Source: Planctomycetota bacterium (GTDB lineage: Bacteria > Planctomycetota > Planctomycetia > Pirellulales > Lacipirellulaceae). Taken from it: a stretch of DNA of 64,000 nt. The translations under genes and the position numbers were made by a program. A model generated the notes under the pieces. That model saw nothing but the letters and a program-made list of their open reading frames with translations. It was not told the origin of the DNA and searched no databases. The stretch lies in contig JAADGV010000053.1 in the NCBI GenBank assembly GCA_013152205.1, positions 1 to 64,000 of the forward strand, read 5' to 3'. This document shows, piece after piece, positions 47,884-55,480 of the stretch. How positions within the stretch are numbered: the first letter of the stretch is position 1; each line of letters opens with the position of its first letter.

Positions 47884-48342
47884 ATGGCCACACAAACACC
47901 TGCCTTGACGTTGCTGTTGGTCGACGACGACCCAAGCATGGTACGTCTGCTTTCGAAAGTCATCGAGCGCTCGTTCAGCGACAAAATCAATGTTGAATCG
48001 CTTACCGATCCGGTTGAGGCTCGTGAACGAATCAGTGAGGGTGGCATCGACATTCTTGTGACTGACCTAGAAATGCCTAGCGTTAATGGACTCGAATTGT
48101 TGCGATGTGCAAAGCGGCGCAATGCCTGCACCCAAGTGTTGTTTCTCACGGGTCATTCAACTCTGGATTCGCTTCTCGACGCATTTGAGTTTGGGGCGAC
48201 CGACTATCTGCTTAAGCCGGTTGACCAAGATCAACTTTTGGAGTTGGTCGAGCAAGCACATGTTCGTCAACGACGGTGGCAACGGGCGCTGGCGGATACT
48301 TGGCAACAGCGTAGCGAAGCGACTACGGCGGCGGATGGCTGA
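47884..48342 (+). CDS. Single-domain response regulator
   Basis: A 152-residue receiver protein. VDDDPSMV provides the acidic pocket, Asp61 in VTDLEMPSVNG is the phospho-acceptor, Thr/Ser in LTGHS and Lys in LLKPVD complete the site. After the receiver there are only ~25 helical residues, so no output domain: it may act like CheY or as a phospho-shuttle. ATG 47884 follows GGGAATCATCTC; the frame is open upstream to 47803. Downstream of cheB in the same direction, 128 bp away. Confidence 0.9.
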   Translation: MATQTPALTLLLVDDDPSMVRLLSKVIERSFSDKINVESLTDPVEARERISEGGIDILVTDLEMPSVNGLELLRCAKRRNACTQVLFLTGHSTLDSLLDAFEFGATDYLLKPVDQDQLLELVEQAHVRQRRWQRALADTWQQRSEATTAADG

Positions 48343-48344
48343 AT

Positions 48345-48421
48345 CTAGTGCAACTTTTACCTTTTTCTGTTCGCAAAAATGTTTTGCAAGAGGATGTTGT
48401 GGCCGACACCACTAACGCATT
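48345..48421 (+). repeat. GTGGCCGACACCACTAACG dispersed repeat
   Basis: Family of 45061-45137, starting two bases after the response-regulator stop. Includes TTTTTCTGTTCGCAAAAATG. Confidence 0.7.
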
Positions 48422-48528
48422 GACTCGCGGCAATGCTAAATTGCGGGCTAGGATGCCGCTTTACTAGTCGTTATGATTCGCGGTAGATTCTGGTCGGGTG
48501 TTTTTTGTTAGCAAGGACGGTATCTGAC

Positions 48529-48918
48529 GTGTCTGAAGCCGAGAATCTTATTGAACATCTTGTCCGAGAGTTGGACATTACCGCGTCGCAAGCCGAAGGA
48601 GGGGCGGGGCTACTGCTATGTTTTGCTCAGCAAAGCATGAGTGCTGCCGACTATGAGCAGATAGCTGATGCGATACCAGCGATTTCCGACATTATGAACA
48701 AGGCTCCCCGTTTTGAGGCGAAAGTGACGGGGCCAGCCAGGGCGGCCATAAGCCGTGCGTTTGGTGGACTCGGCGGTCTGACATTTTTGGTCGGTGCCTT
48801 TGCGCTTTTGGGCCTGGACAAGACGAAGCTGCCGCCGTTTGTTGCTGCGATGCTGTCTTTTTTTGGCCAAGCTGGGGGCGCGAAAGTGGAGTCGCTGTTG
48901 CGGGCAGTTCTGCGGTAG
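48529..48918 (+). CDS. DUF2780-like protein
   Basis: A 129-residue protein resembling the VcgC/VcgE (DUF2780) family: VRELDITASQAEGGAGLLLCFAQ, YEQIADAIPAISDIM and a glycine-rich end with hydrophobic stretches (GGLGGLTFLVGAFALLGLD). Function unknown. GTG 48529 was chosen (GTG TCT GAA GCC); TTG 48505 is an alternative. It ends 9 bp before the HerA-like ATPase, suggesting cotranscription. Confidence 0.72.
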   Translation: MSEAENLIEHLVRELDITASQAEGGAGLLLCFAQQSMSAADYEQIADAIPAISDIMNKAPRFEAKVTGPARAAISRAFGGLGGLTFLVGAFALLGLDKTKLPPFVAAMLSFFGQAGGAKVESLLRAVLR

Positions 48919-48927
48919 ACTTAGGGG

Positions 48928-51372
48928 ATGGAAAATTACGAAAAACAGGGCTCGTTCTACCTCGGTCGGCAGCACGATCTTTCGTCGGGCAAAACTGGCT
49001 CGAAACTGACGCTCTACGATAGCAAAGATTTGACGACTCATGCCGTGTGTGTGGGGATGACCGGCAGCGGCAAGACAGGGCTGTGTCTCTCGCTTATTGA
49101 AGAAGCGGGGCTGGACGGCATCCCGGTGATCGCCATCGATCCGAAAGGCGACTTGGGCAATCTGTTGCTCACCTTTCCTGAGTTGCAGTCGAGCGATTTT
49201 CGGCCCTGGGTCGATCCTAGCACAGCAGCACGCAAAGGGATGTCGCCCGACGAGTTTGCTGAGAAGACGGCTACGATGTGGCGGGACGGCTTGGCGGATT
49301 GGGGTCAAGATGGCGAGCGGATTCGTCGCTATAACGAGCAAGTAGATAAGGCGATTTACACACCGGGTAGTTCAGCAGGTATTCCGTTAACCGTCCTCAA
49401 ATCGTTTCGCGCGCCGCCTCAAGCGGTGATCGACGACAGCGACGCCTATCGCGATTATGTTCAATCGACGACGTCGGGCGTGTTGGCGTTGCTGGGTATT
49501 GATGCGGATCCGGTACGAAGTCGGGAGCATATTTTTCTTTCCAACGTATTGGATCGTACTTGGCGAGCAGGGCGCGACCTCGATCTGGCGAGCCTGATTC
49601 ACGAAATCCAAAACCCGCCTTTTAGCAAAGTGGGCGTGGTGGATTTAGAGACGTTCTTTTCGGCCAAAGACCGGTTGGAGTTGGGCATGCAGTTGAACAA
49701 TCTGCTGGCGTCGCCTTCGTTTGCCAGTTGGTTGGAAGGCGACCCGCTGGATATTCAGAAACTTTTTTACACCGACGAGGGGCGGCCACGGCTGTCGATT
49801 TTGTCGATTGCTCATCTAAACGATACCGAGCGGATGTTCTTTGTCACGATTCTGCTCAACGAAATTCTTAGCTGGATGCGTTCGCAGCCGGGTACGGGTA
49901 GTTTGCGGGCGATACTCTACATGGACGAAGTGTTTGGCTACTTTCCTCCGACAGCCAATCCGCCGAGCAAGCGGCCGATGCTGACGTTGCTCAAACAAGC
50001 GCGGGCGTATGGGTTGGGGGTCGTGTTAGCTACCCAGAATCCGGTCGACTTGGACTACAAGGGGCTCTCGAACGCTGGGACATGGTTTTTGGGGCGGCTG
50101 CAAACTGAGCGGGACAAGGCTCGGGTTCTTGAAGGTTTGGAAGGAGCATCTGCCCAGGCGGGGGCAAACTTTGATCGCGGCAAGATGGAAGCTACCTTGG
50201 CGGCGCTCGGCAGCCGTGTGTTTTTGATGAACAACGTCCACAGCAACCAGCCGGAGGTATTTCATACTCGCTGGGCGATGTCGTATTTGCGGGGGCCGCT
50301 GACGCGTGATCAGATACGTACTCTGATGGCCGGTCGCAAAGCACTTGCCGCGGAGCGAGCGGAGAAAGAGCCTTCGCCGTCTGGGCCGGAGAAGGCAGAA
50401 TCTGCGAAGCCTGCCACTCCGACAAGCCCACCTGTGTCGGTTGAACATGCGCGGCCGGTGATTTCGGCGGATGTTCGACAGAAGTTTTGGCCGCTGGCCG
50501 AGCCGATCGCAGCAGATGCGACGCTGGAGTACCGACCGGCCTTGTTGGGTGAAAGCAAGCTGCACTTTGTGCGTGCATCGATGGATGTCGACACTTGGCA
50601 AGACTTGGTGGTGTTGCAACCGGTGCATGGGGAGTTGCCCGACCCGGTTTGGGAAGCATCGCATGGTTACGAGCAGACGCCGCCGCTTGATAACGAGCCC
50701 TGCGCGGGTGCCCGATTTGCCGACTTGGTTTCGCCGCTAGCGCAAGCGAAGAACTATAAGCGTTGGGATGATGATCTGAAAAAGCACCTGTATCGCACCG
50801 AGAAGCTGACGGTTTGGGAGTGCAAGGCTTTGGATCAAAACTCGGAGCCGGGGGAATCGGAAGGCGATTTCCGAATTCGCATTACTCAGCTTGCGAGAGA
50901 GAAACGGGACGAAGCAAAAGCTGCGGTACGTGAGAAATATAAGAAGCGTCTTGATCGGGCAGAGGAAAGCGTTCGCAAGGCGGAGGGGTACGCTAGCGAA
51001 CAACGGTCGCAATTTTGGACACGTGTCTTGGGCGTTCTGTGGATGATTGTGGAAGTGGCGTTGGGAATGATGGCAGGCGGCAAGGGCAAGCGTCGTTTCT
51101 CGACAACTTCAGCCAGCCAAGCGATGCGAGAACGGGGCGAGCAAACCCGAGCCGAACAGAAATTGGCCCTCAAGCAGGAAGCTCTCCAAGAATTGCAAAA
51201 AGAATGCGAAGAGCAGATTGAGCGAATCGAGTTGGATTTCGATCCTAAAAATTTGGACTTAGAGTGCGAAGAGATTGCTCCTCGCAAGTCGGACACGGCC
51301 ATCGATCCCATCGTGCTGGTGTGGCTGCCTTGGCAGATTGACTCGGATGGGGCTGCTCAGGTGGCGTATTGA
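48928..51372 (+). CDS. HerA-like ATPase (helicase/translocase family)
   Basis: An 814-residue P-loop ATPase. The N-terminus SFYLGRQHD is followed by Walker A GMTGSGKTG (43-51) and Walker B LYMDEVFGY (Asp333-Glu334), then LATQNPVDLDYKGLSNAGTWFLGRLQTERDKARVLEGL, the layout of the HerA/DUF87-DUF853 group of hexameric pumping ATPases. A ~290 residue C-terminal extension contains a Pro/Ser linker, a long coiled coil (about 645-690 and 720-770) and a short hydrophobic segment. The HerA relatives act in DNA end-processing, plasmid movement or defence, but no NurA nuclease is adjacent; the substrate is unknown. ATG 48928 lies 9 bp after the previous gene. Confidence 0.85.
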   Translation: MENYEKQGSFYLGRQHDLSSGKTGSKLTLYDSKDLTTHAVCVGMTGSGKTGLCLSLIEEAGLDGIPVIAIDPKGDLGNLLLTFPELQSSDFRPWVDPSTAARKGMSPDEFAEKTATMWRDGLADWGQDGERIRRYNEQVDKAIYTPGSSAGIPLTVLKSFRAPPQAVIDDSDAYRDYVQSTTSGVLALLGIDADPVRSREHIFLSNVLDRTWRAGRDLDLASLIHEIQNPPFSKVGVVDLETFFSAKDRLELGMQLNNLLASPSFASWLEGDPLDIQKLFYTDEGRPRLSILSIAHLNDTERMFFVTILLNEILSWMRSQPGTGSLRAILYMDEVFGYFPPTANPPSKRPMLTLLKQARAYGLGVVLATQNPVDLDYKGLSNAGTWFLGRLQTERDKARVLEGLEGASAQAGANFDRGKMEATLAALGSRVFLMNNVHSNQPEVFHTRWAMSYLRGPLTRDQIRTLMAGRKALAAERAEKEPSPSGPEKAESAKPATPTSPPVSVEHARPVISADVRQKFWPLAEPIAADATLEYRPALLGESKLHFVRASMDVDTWQDLVVLQPVHGELPDPVWEASHGYEQTPPLDNEPCAGARFADLVSPLAQAKNYKRWDDDLKKHLYRTEKLTVWECKALDQNSEPGESEGDFRIRITQLAREKRDEAKAAVREKYKKRLDRAEESVRKAEGYASEQRSQFWTRVLGVLWMIVEVALGMMAGGKGKRRFSTTSASQAMRERGEQTRAEQKLALKQEALQELQKECEEQIERIELDFDPKNLDLECEEIAPRKSDTAIDPIVLVWLPWQIDSDGAAQVAY

Positions 51373-51614
51373 GCGGGAGCGGGGTTTCTTTGGACGTAAC
51401 CGTTGCGGAACGAAAAAGGTTGAACCACGAAGAACCCAGCACAGCAAAGCCACAACCAAGCAGGTAGGAATTCTCGCAAAGGCGCTAAGTCGCAAAGGAA
51501 AGACAGAAAAGGGATTGTCTCGCAGAGGCGCAAAGACAGCAGAGGAAATTTGAATGCCGTAGCTCTGCTGCCTCCGTTTTTCAGCAAGAGTCTAATTTGC
51601 AGGTCCAATCATCC
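51373..51614. repeat. Intergenic region with CGCAAAGGCGCTAAGTCGC repeat
   Basis: No gene. 51470-51600 contains TCGCAAAGGCGCTAAG, GATTGTCTCGCAGAGGCGC, AGACAGCAGAG and GTAGCTCTGC, a family shared with 60220-60356 (there partly rearranged) and related to the GCAGAGACGGCGGAGACAGC end of the ~330 bp repeat. Confidence 0.6.
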
Positions 51615-51731
51615 AGGACGATTGCAAAGTCATGCTAGCCGCAGGCGGAAGCCGCGGTCGAATCTGAAAAAACCGCGGCTTCCGCCCGCGGCTACTACAG
51701 AATCCAGAATCAGCGACTTTGCAGTCGTACT
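51615..51731. repeat. Complete 117 bp inverted-repeat element (AGGACGATTGCAAAGTC arms)
   Basis: Outer arms AGGACGATTGCAAAGTC (51615-51631) and GACTTTGCAGTCGTACT (51715-51731) match in 15 of 17 positions. Inside is a second strong palindrome, AGCCGCAGGCGGAAGCCGCGG against CCGCGGCTTCCGCCCGCGGCT, around a short A-rich loop. Partial copies: 146-166, 6018-6124, 30708-30725, 34984-35049, 63675-63726. Confidence 0.8.
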
Positions 51732-51846
51732 GGCTGAAAAAGTGCATGGCTGGTTCGTGGGGCTGAACATTGTACAATCGTGGTTTCTGCCTTTTTGCAG
51801 TCGCTAGGCGATTTGGCCACAGAGTACACCGAGGACATTGAGAAAA

Positions 51847-52398
51847 ATGAATTGTCGTCGTTTATCGATTGAAAAAAGTGCTGGGGGGATGTTGTGTCTG
51901 TTGGTTCTGCTTGGTGCCAGTGGCTGCCAACCACGAGCGGCTGGCGAGTTACTAGGGCGTTGGGAGGGGCACCCCGACACGGCGGCTGCCCGCGCAGAAC
52001 GCGAAAAGAAAAAGTATGGGCAAGTGCCGGGCCTTGAGAGTGCGGAGGATAAAACAACCGACACAGTGTCGAGTACGGATTGGGAACAGTATGACGTCAC
52101 TGTGCATTTTGATTTTCAGAGTGCCCATCGTTTAGAGATGTCGCTTGAAGGGAACGGAGATATCCTGGCGGGCGACTGGCATATTATTGCAAGCACCCCT
52201 GCGGTCTGCACGATCGAGGTAACAACCGATCCGCCGACATCGCAAACTGGCAGCAAAACTTTGGCCGAAGAAGAGCCTCGTCGCTTTGATTTAGAGTTGG
52301 ACAGGCGTGATGGCGAGTGTGTTGGTTTTTTGCTTTCCGAAGCAGGCGCCGATCGACAGTTGGGCACACTCTACTTCCGCCGGGCACCCTCGCCGTGA
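51847..52398 (+). CDS. Predicted lipoprotein
   Basis: A 183-residue protein with a lipoprotein-type signal: hydrophobic GGMLCLLVLLGASGC, with the Cys as the lipidated residue. The mature part is hydrophilic, with EQYDVTVHFDFQSAHRLEMSLEGNGDI and a C-terminal beta region ending TLYFRRAP. I do not recognise a family. ATG 51847 was chosen (TTG 51838 alternative). It precedes the N-anchored protein by 45 bp, same strand. Confidence 0.7.
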   Translation: MNCRRLSIEKSAGGMLCLLVLLGASGCQPRAAGELLGRWEGHPDTAAARAEREKKKYGQVPGLESAEDKTTDTVSSTDWEQYDVTVHFDFQSAHRLEMSLEGNGDILAGDWHIIASTPAVCTIEVTTDPPTSQTGSKTLAEEEPRRFDLELDRRDGECVGFLLSEAGADRQLGTLYFRRAPSP

Positions 52399-52443
52399 AG
52401 CTCCCGCGTCGGAGCGACCAAAAAACCATTTGGAGTTGAAATT

Positions 52444-52956
52444 ATGTCGGAACGAGAGCGTTGGATTGTCTATCCCCTGTTGTTTTTTGCCTTGGGAGCC
52501 GCAATACGTGATAAACTTTTGCAGCGCATCGAAACGAAAGAAATTTACTGCGAAAGTCTTCGGATTGTAGACCAACAAGACCCTAATCGGATCTTGGCCG
52601 AGCTGAGCTTTCGGCGTGCGAATTCGACCGATCCTACGCAATTGGCCGATCGCGAAGGTCGGCTTCGTCTGATCGATAGCGATGGTCGCGAGGTTTGCGA
52701 GCTGAACCGCAACCTAACGGTGCAACGCTTGGCCACCAAGCAACTGTTAGTCATCGACCCTAGTGGCGTTCCGATGATCAATGCGCTGGCTGAACCTGTG
52801 CCCGGCATGATGTTGGGGGAAGCGGACTCTTCGGTCTCGTATCGAGGAGTGATTTATCTCAACAACCGCCCCATGGGCATTCGCTTGGCGCCTCCGGTCG
52901 CGCCGCCAAAGCAGGCCCCTTCTCCTGCGCCCAGTCCGCCATTGCCTGCCTCTTGA
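52444..52956 (+). CDS. N-anchored hypothetical protein
   Basis: A 170-residue protein with a short N-terminal hydrophobic segment (WIVYPLLFFALGAAI, about 7-21), then a periplasmic beta-rich domain (YCESLRIVDQQDPNRILAEL, RLRLIDSDGREVCELNRNL, QLLVIDPSGVPMI) and a Pro-rich tail. The start MSERERWIVYPLLFFALGAA is of a type common in planctomycete genomes, without known function. ATG 52444 has GGAG 9 bases upstream. 52957-53237 after it holds nothing recognisable. Confidence 0.7.
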   Translation: MSERERWIVYPLLFFALGAAIRDKLLQRIETKEIYCESLRIVDQQDPNRILAELSFRRANSTDPTQLADREGRLRLIDSDGREVCELNRNLTVQRLATKQLLVIDPSGVPMINALAEPVPGMMLGEADSSVSYRGVIYLNNRPMGIRLAPPVAPPKQAPSPAPSPPLPAS

Positions 52957-53237
52957 GCGGATGCACCCGGCATATTGGGCTTACCCTTGGCCGGAATGGC
53001 GAAAATCGGCGAAATTCACGTATGCTGAGTTCCACGCATGTTGCAGAGTATGGGCACCAAAGGCTACCCTATGTAGTCTGCTTGGCCTGATCATTGATGC
53101 TGTTGCGCAGTTTTGAAAGTTGCTTTCGACTATTTCGGAGTGCATGGTCTGGAATGCCGACCACCCCGGTTGAGCCGTAAGTAAATTGTAATCGATATTC
53201 GTTGCCCCTTATTTTTCCTCACCCGTTTTTCTCATCT

Positions 53238-55346
53238 ATGCCAAGTACACTGATCGATATTGGCGTAGGTTGGAGTACGTTGGCCGACATGCTGGAGCAT
53301 CGGGCCAACCAACATCCTGAGCGCTTGGCTTTTGTTTACGAGGAAGAGTCGGGGCACGTCAACGAATTTAGCTATGCGAAGCTTGACTCGCGTGCTCGGG
53401 CGATCGCTGCTTGGTTGGCCGAACGCACGGAGCCCGGCGATCGGGTTCTTTTGGTCTATCCGCCAGGGTTGGAATTCATCGCAGCCTTTTTTGGTTGTGT
53501 TTATGCAGGGGTGTTGCCAGTGCCGGCGACTTACCCCAAGCCGCGCCGTCCGATGCCCCGTCTGAACTCGATTGTGGCCGATTGCCACCCTCGACTTGTG
53601 CTGACCCATAGTTCGTCGCTCGACGGTCTTGCTTTAGAGGGACAATCGCCTGCTATCCGCGATTTAGTTTGGGAACCTACCGACCATCTGGCTTCTTCGA
53701 TAGGGTCAGGATTTCAACCGGTGTCGCGCAAGTCTGAGGATATTGCTTTCTTGCAGTACACGTCGGGCTCGACCTCCGACCCGCGGGGCGTGATGGTCTC
53801 GCATGAGAATCTATTACATAACATGCAAGCCATTTACGGAGGCTTTGCTGTTGGAGAGCATGGAGGGCCCAAGGATATACCAACCGGTGTGTTCTGGTTG
53901 CCGGCCTATCACGACATGGGGCTGATTGGCGGTATCCTTACACCGATTTTTGCGGGGGGAACAAGTTATTTATTAGCCCCGACAACGTTTTTGCGGCGAC
54001 CCTTGCGGTGGTTAGAGTTGGTGTCTCGGGTGGAAGCAGACGTCAGCGGTGCTCCGAATTTTGGTTACAAATTGGTTGTTGAAAAAACCACTCCGGCTGA
54101 ACGTGCTGAGTTGAACTTGAAAAGTTGGCGACTTGCGTTCTGTGGCGCAGAGCCGATTCATCCTGAAACGCTGAACGATTTTTCGGCTGCTTTTGCGGAA
54201 GCGGGCTTCAACTCCTCTGCGTTTTATCCTTGCTATGGCTTGGCTGAGGCCACCCTGTTGGCCACCGGTGGCAAGGGGCCGTCGGGGCCGCGTATTTTGC
54301 ATGTCGATCGGCAAGAGCTTGGTAGCCATCGTGGAGTCCGTCTTGAAAGCACTCACCCTCGGGCACAGGCTTTGGTGGGTTGCGGTGCAGCACTCAACGA
54401 CAATTTGGTGAAAATTGTCGATCCAAAGACGGGCGTTGAACGCGAGGAAGGCGCCGTAGGCGAAATTTGGATTTGTGGAGGGTCTGTTGCGCTTGGCTAT
54501 TGGAACCAAGACGAGCTGAATCAAGAAGTTTTTCAGGCGTCGCTTCCTGACAATGGTTCGCTAAACTATTTGCGGACGGGCGATCTTGGGTTCTATCTTG
54601 ATGGCGAGTTGTATGTGACGGGGCGTCTGAAAGATGTGATCATCATTCGAGGCCGAAATCACTATCCGCATGATATCGAACGCACGGCCCAACACGCCCA
54701 TGAAGCCGTCGATATGGGTGCCGCGTTTTCGGTCGAGGGAGAGCGTGAAGAGCAGCTTGTTGTTGTACATCAGTTGCGACGAGAGCATCGTAAGGCGGAC
54801 AAAAACGAAGTCTTACGTGAAATCCGCAAACGAATTGTCGACGAACATGAACTCGACCCTCATGCCATTTTACTGATTCGCCCCGTGAGTTTGCCGATCA
54901 CCTCTAGTGGAAAAGTGCAACGGAATGCGTGTCGCGAGCAGTACCTAACCGGCCAACTGCCTGTCGTTGGTGAATGGACCAATCGTTCAACCAACGAAGA
55001 GGGGAACAGCGAACGAGCAGATGTTCTTGCGGCATCCACGGGATTTTTAGAGAACGTGGGACAGGAAGTATCTGCCGAATTGACCGGGGAGATACAAGGG
55101 TGGCTTATCGCCTGGCTTACCGAACGGGCGAATCTCAACCCGGGGACGATGACCCCGACTACTCCTTTTGCCGAGCTTGGTATCGACTCGCTCACGGCGG
55201 TCGAAATTAGCCAAGAGCTGGACCAAATACTCGGCTTGCAGTTGCCGCCGATGGTGATCTGGAGCCACCCTGATCCTGAGGCGTTGGCCAGCTATCTAGC
55301 CGAACAGCTTGTCGCGAGCCGTTCGGGCGCGGCAGTTAGCGATTAA
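53238..55346 (+). CDS. Fatty acyl-AMP ligase fused to an acyl carrier protein domain
   Basis: A 702-residue ANL-superfamily enzyme. Core motifs are AFLQYTSGSTSDPRGVMVSHENLLHNM (P-loop, about 170-196), WLPAYHDMGLIGGILTP, FCGAEPI, YGLAEATLLATGG and RTGDLGFYLDGELYVTGRLKDVIIIRGRNHYPHDIE. The PAYHDMGLIG and RGRNHYPHDIE sequences are the hallmarks of fatty acyl-AMP ligases rather than acyl-CoA synthetases. The C-terminus is a carrier domain with phosphopantetheine Ser651 in LGIDSLTAVE. It should activate a fatty acid as acyl-AMP and load it on its own carrier domain. No polyketide or peptide synthase is adjacent. ATG 53238 is preferred; the frame is open to 53202. Confidence 0.92.
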   Translation: MPSTLIDIGVGWSTLADMLEHRANQHPERLAFVYEEESGHVNEFSYAKLDSRARAIAAWLAERTEPGDRVLLVYPPGLEFIAAFFGCVYAGVLPVPATYPKPRRPMPRLNSIVADCHPRLVLTHSSSLDGLALEGQSPAIRDLVWEPTDHLASSIGSGFQPVSRKSEDIAFLQYTSGSTSDPRGVMVSHENLLHNMQAIYGGFAVGEHGGPKDIPTGVFWLPAYHDMGLIGGILTPIFAGGTSYLLAPTTFLRRPLRWLELVSRVEADVSGAPNFGYKLVVEKTTPAERAELNLKSWRLAFCGAEPIHPETLNDFSAAFAEAGFNSSAFYPCYGLAEATLLATGGKGPSGPRILHVDRQELGSHRGVRLESTHPRAQALVGCGAALNDNLVKIVDPKTGVEREEGAVGEIWICGGSVALGYWNQDELNQEVFQASLPDNGSLNYLRTGDLGFYLDGELYVTGRLKDVIIIRGRNHYPHDIERTAQHAHEAVDMGAAFSVEGEREEQLVVVHQLRREHRKADKNEVLREIRKRIVDEHELDPHAILLIRPVSLPITSSGKVQRNACREQYLTGQLPVVGEWTNRSTNEEGNSERADVLAASTGFLENVGQEVSAELTGEIQGWLIAWLTERANLNPGTMTPTTPFAELGIDSLTAVEISQELDQILGLQLPPMVIWSHPDPEALASYLAEQLVASRSGAAVSD

Positions 55347-55355
55347 AACTCTGCT

Positions 55356-55435
55356 AGGTAGTGTGACCTTTTCTGTGTCCTAGACCGTTTCTCATTTGTA
55401 GTGGCGTGGCCGCCAGCACTAACGGTTGTTGACTC
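55356..55435 (+). repeat. GTGGCCGCCAGCACTAACG dispersed repeat
   Basis: Family of 45061-45137, 10 bases after the acyl-AMP ligase stop and facing the end of the TolC-family gene. Confidence 0.65.
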
Positions 55436-55456
55436 TGGTGCCATATTTTGGTGCTT

Positions 55457-55480
55457 CCGGCCAGGATGGCCCGGCTATGG
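55457..55480 (+). repeat. CCGGCCAGGATGGCCCGGCTATGG palindromic repeat
   Basis: Family of 23591-23613. The TAG stop of the TolC-family gene (55475-55477) lies inside it. Confidence 0.68.
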
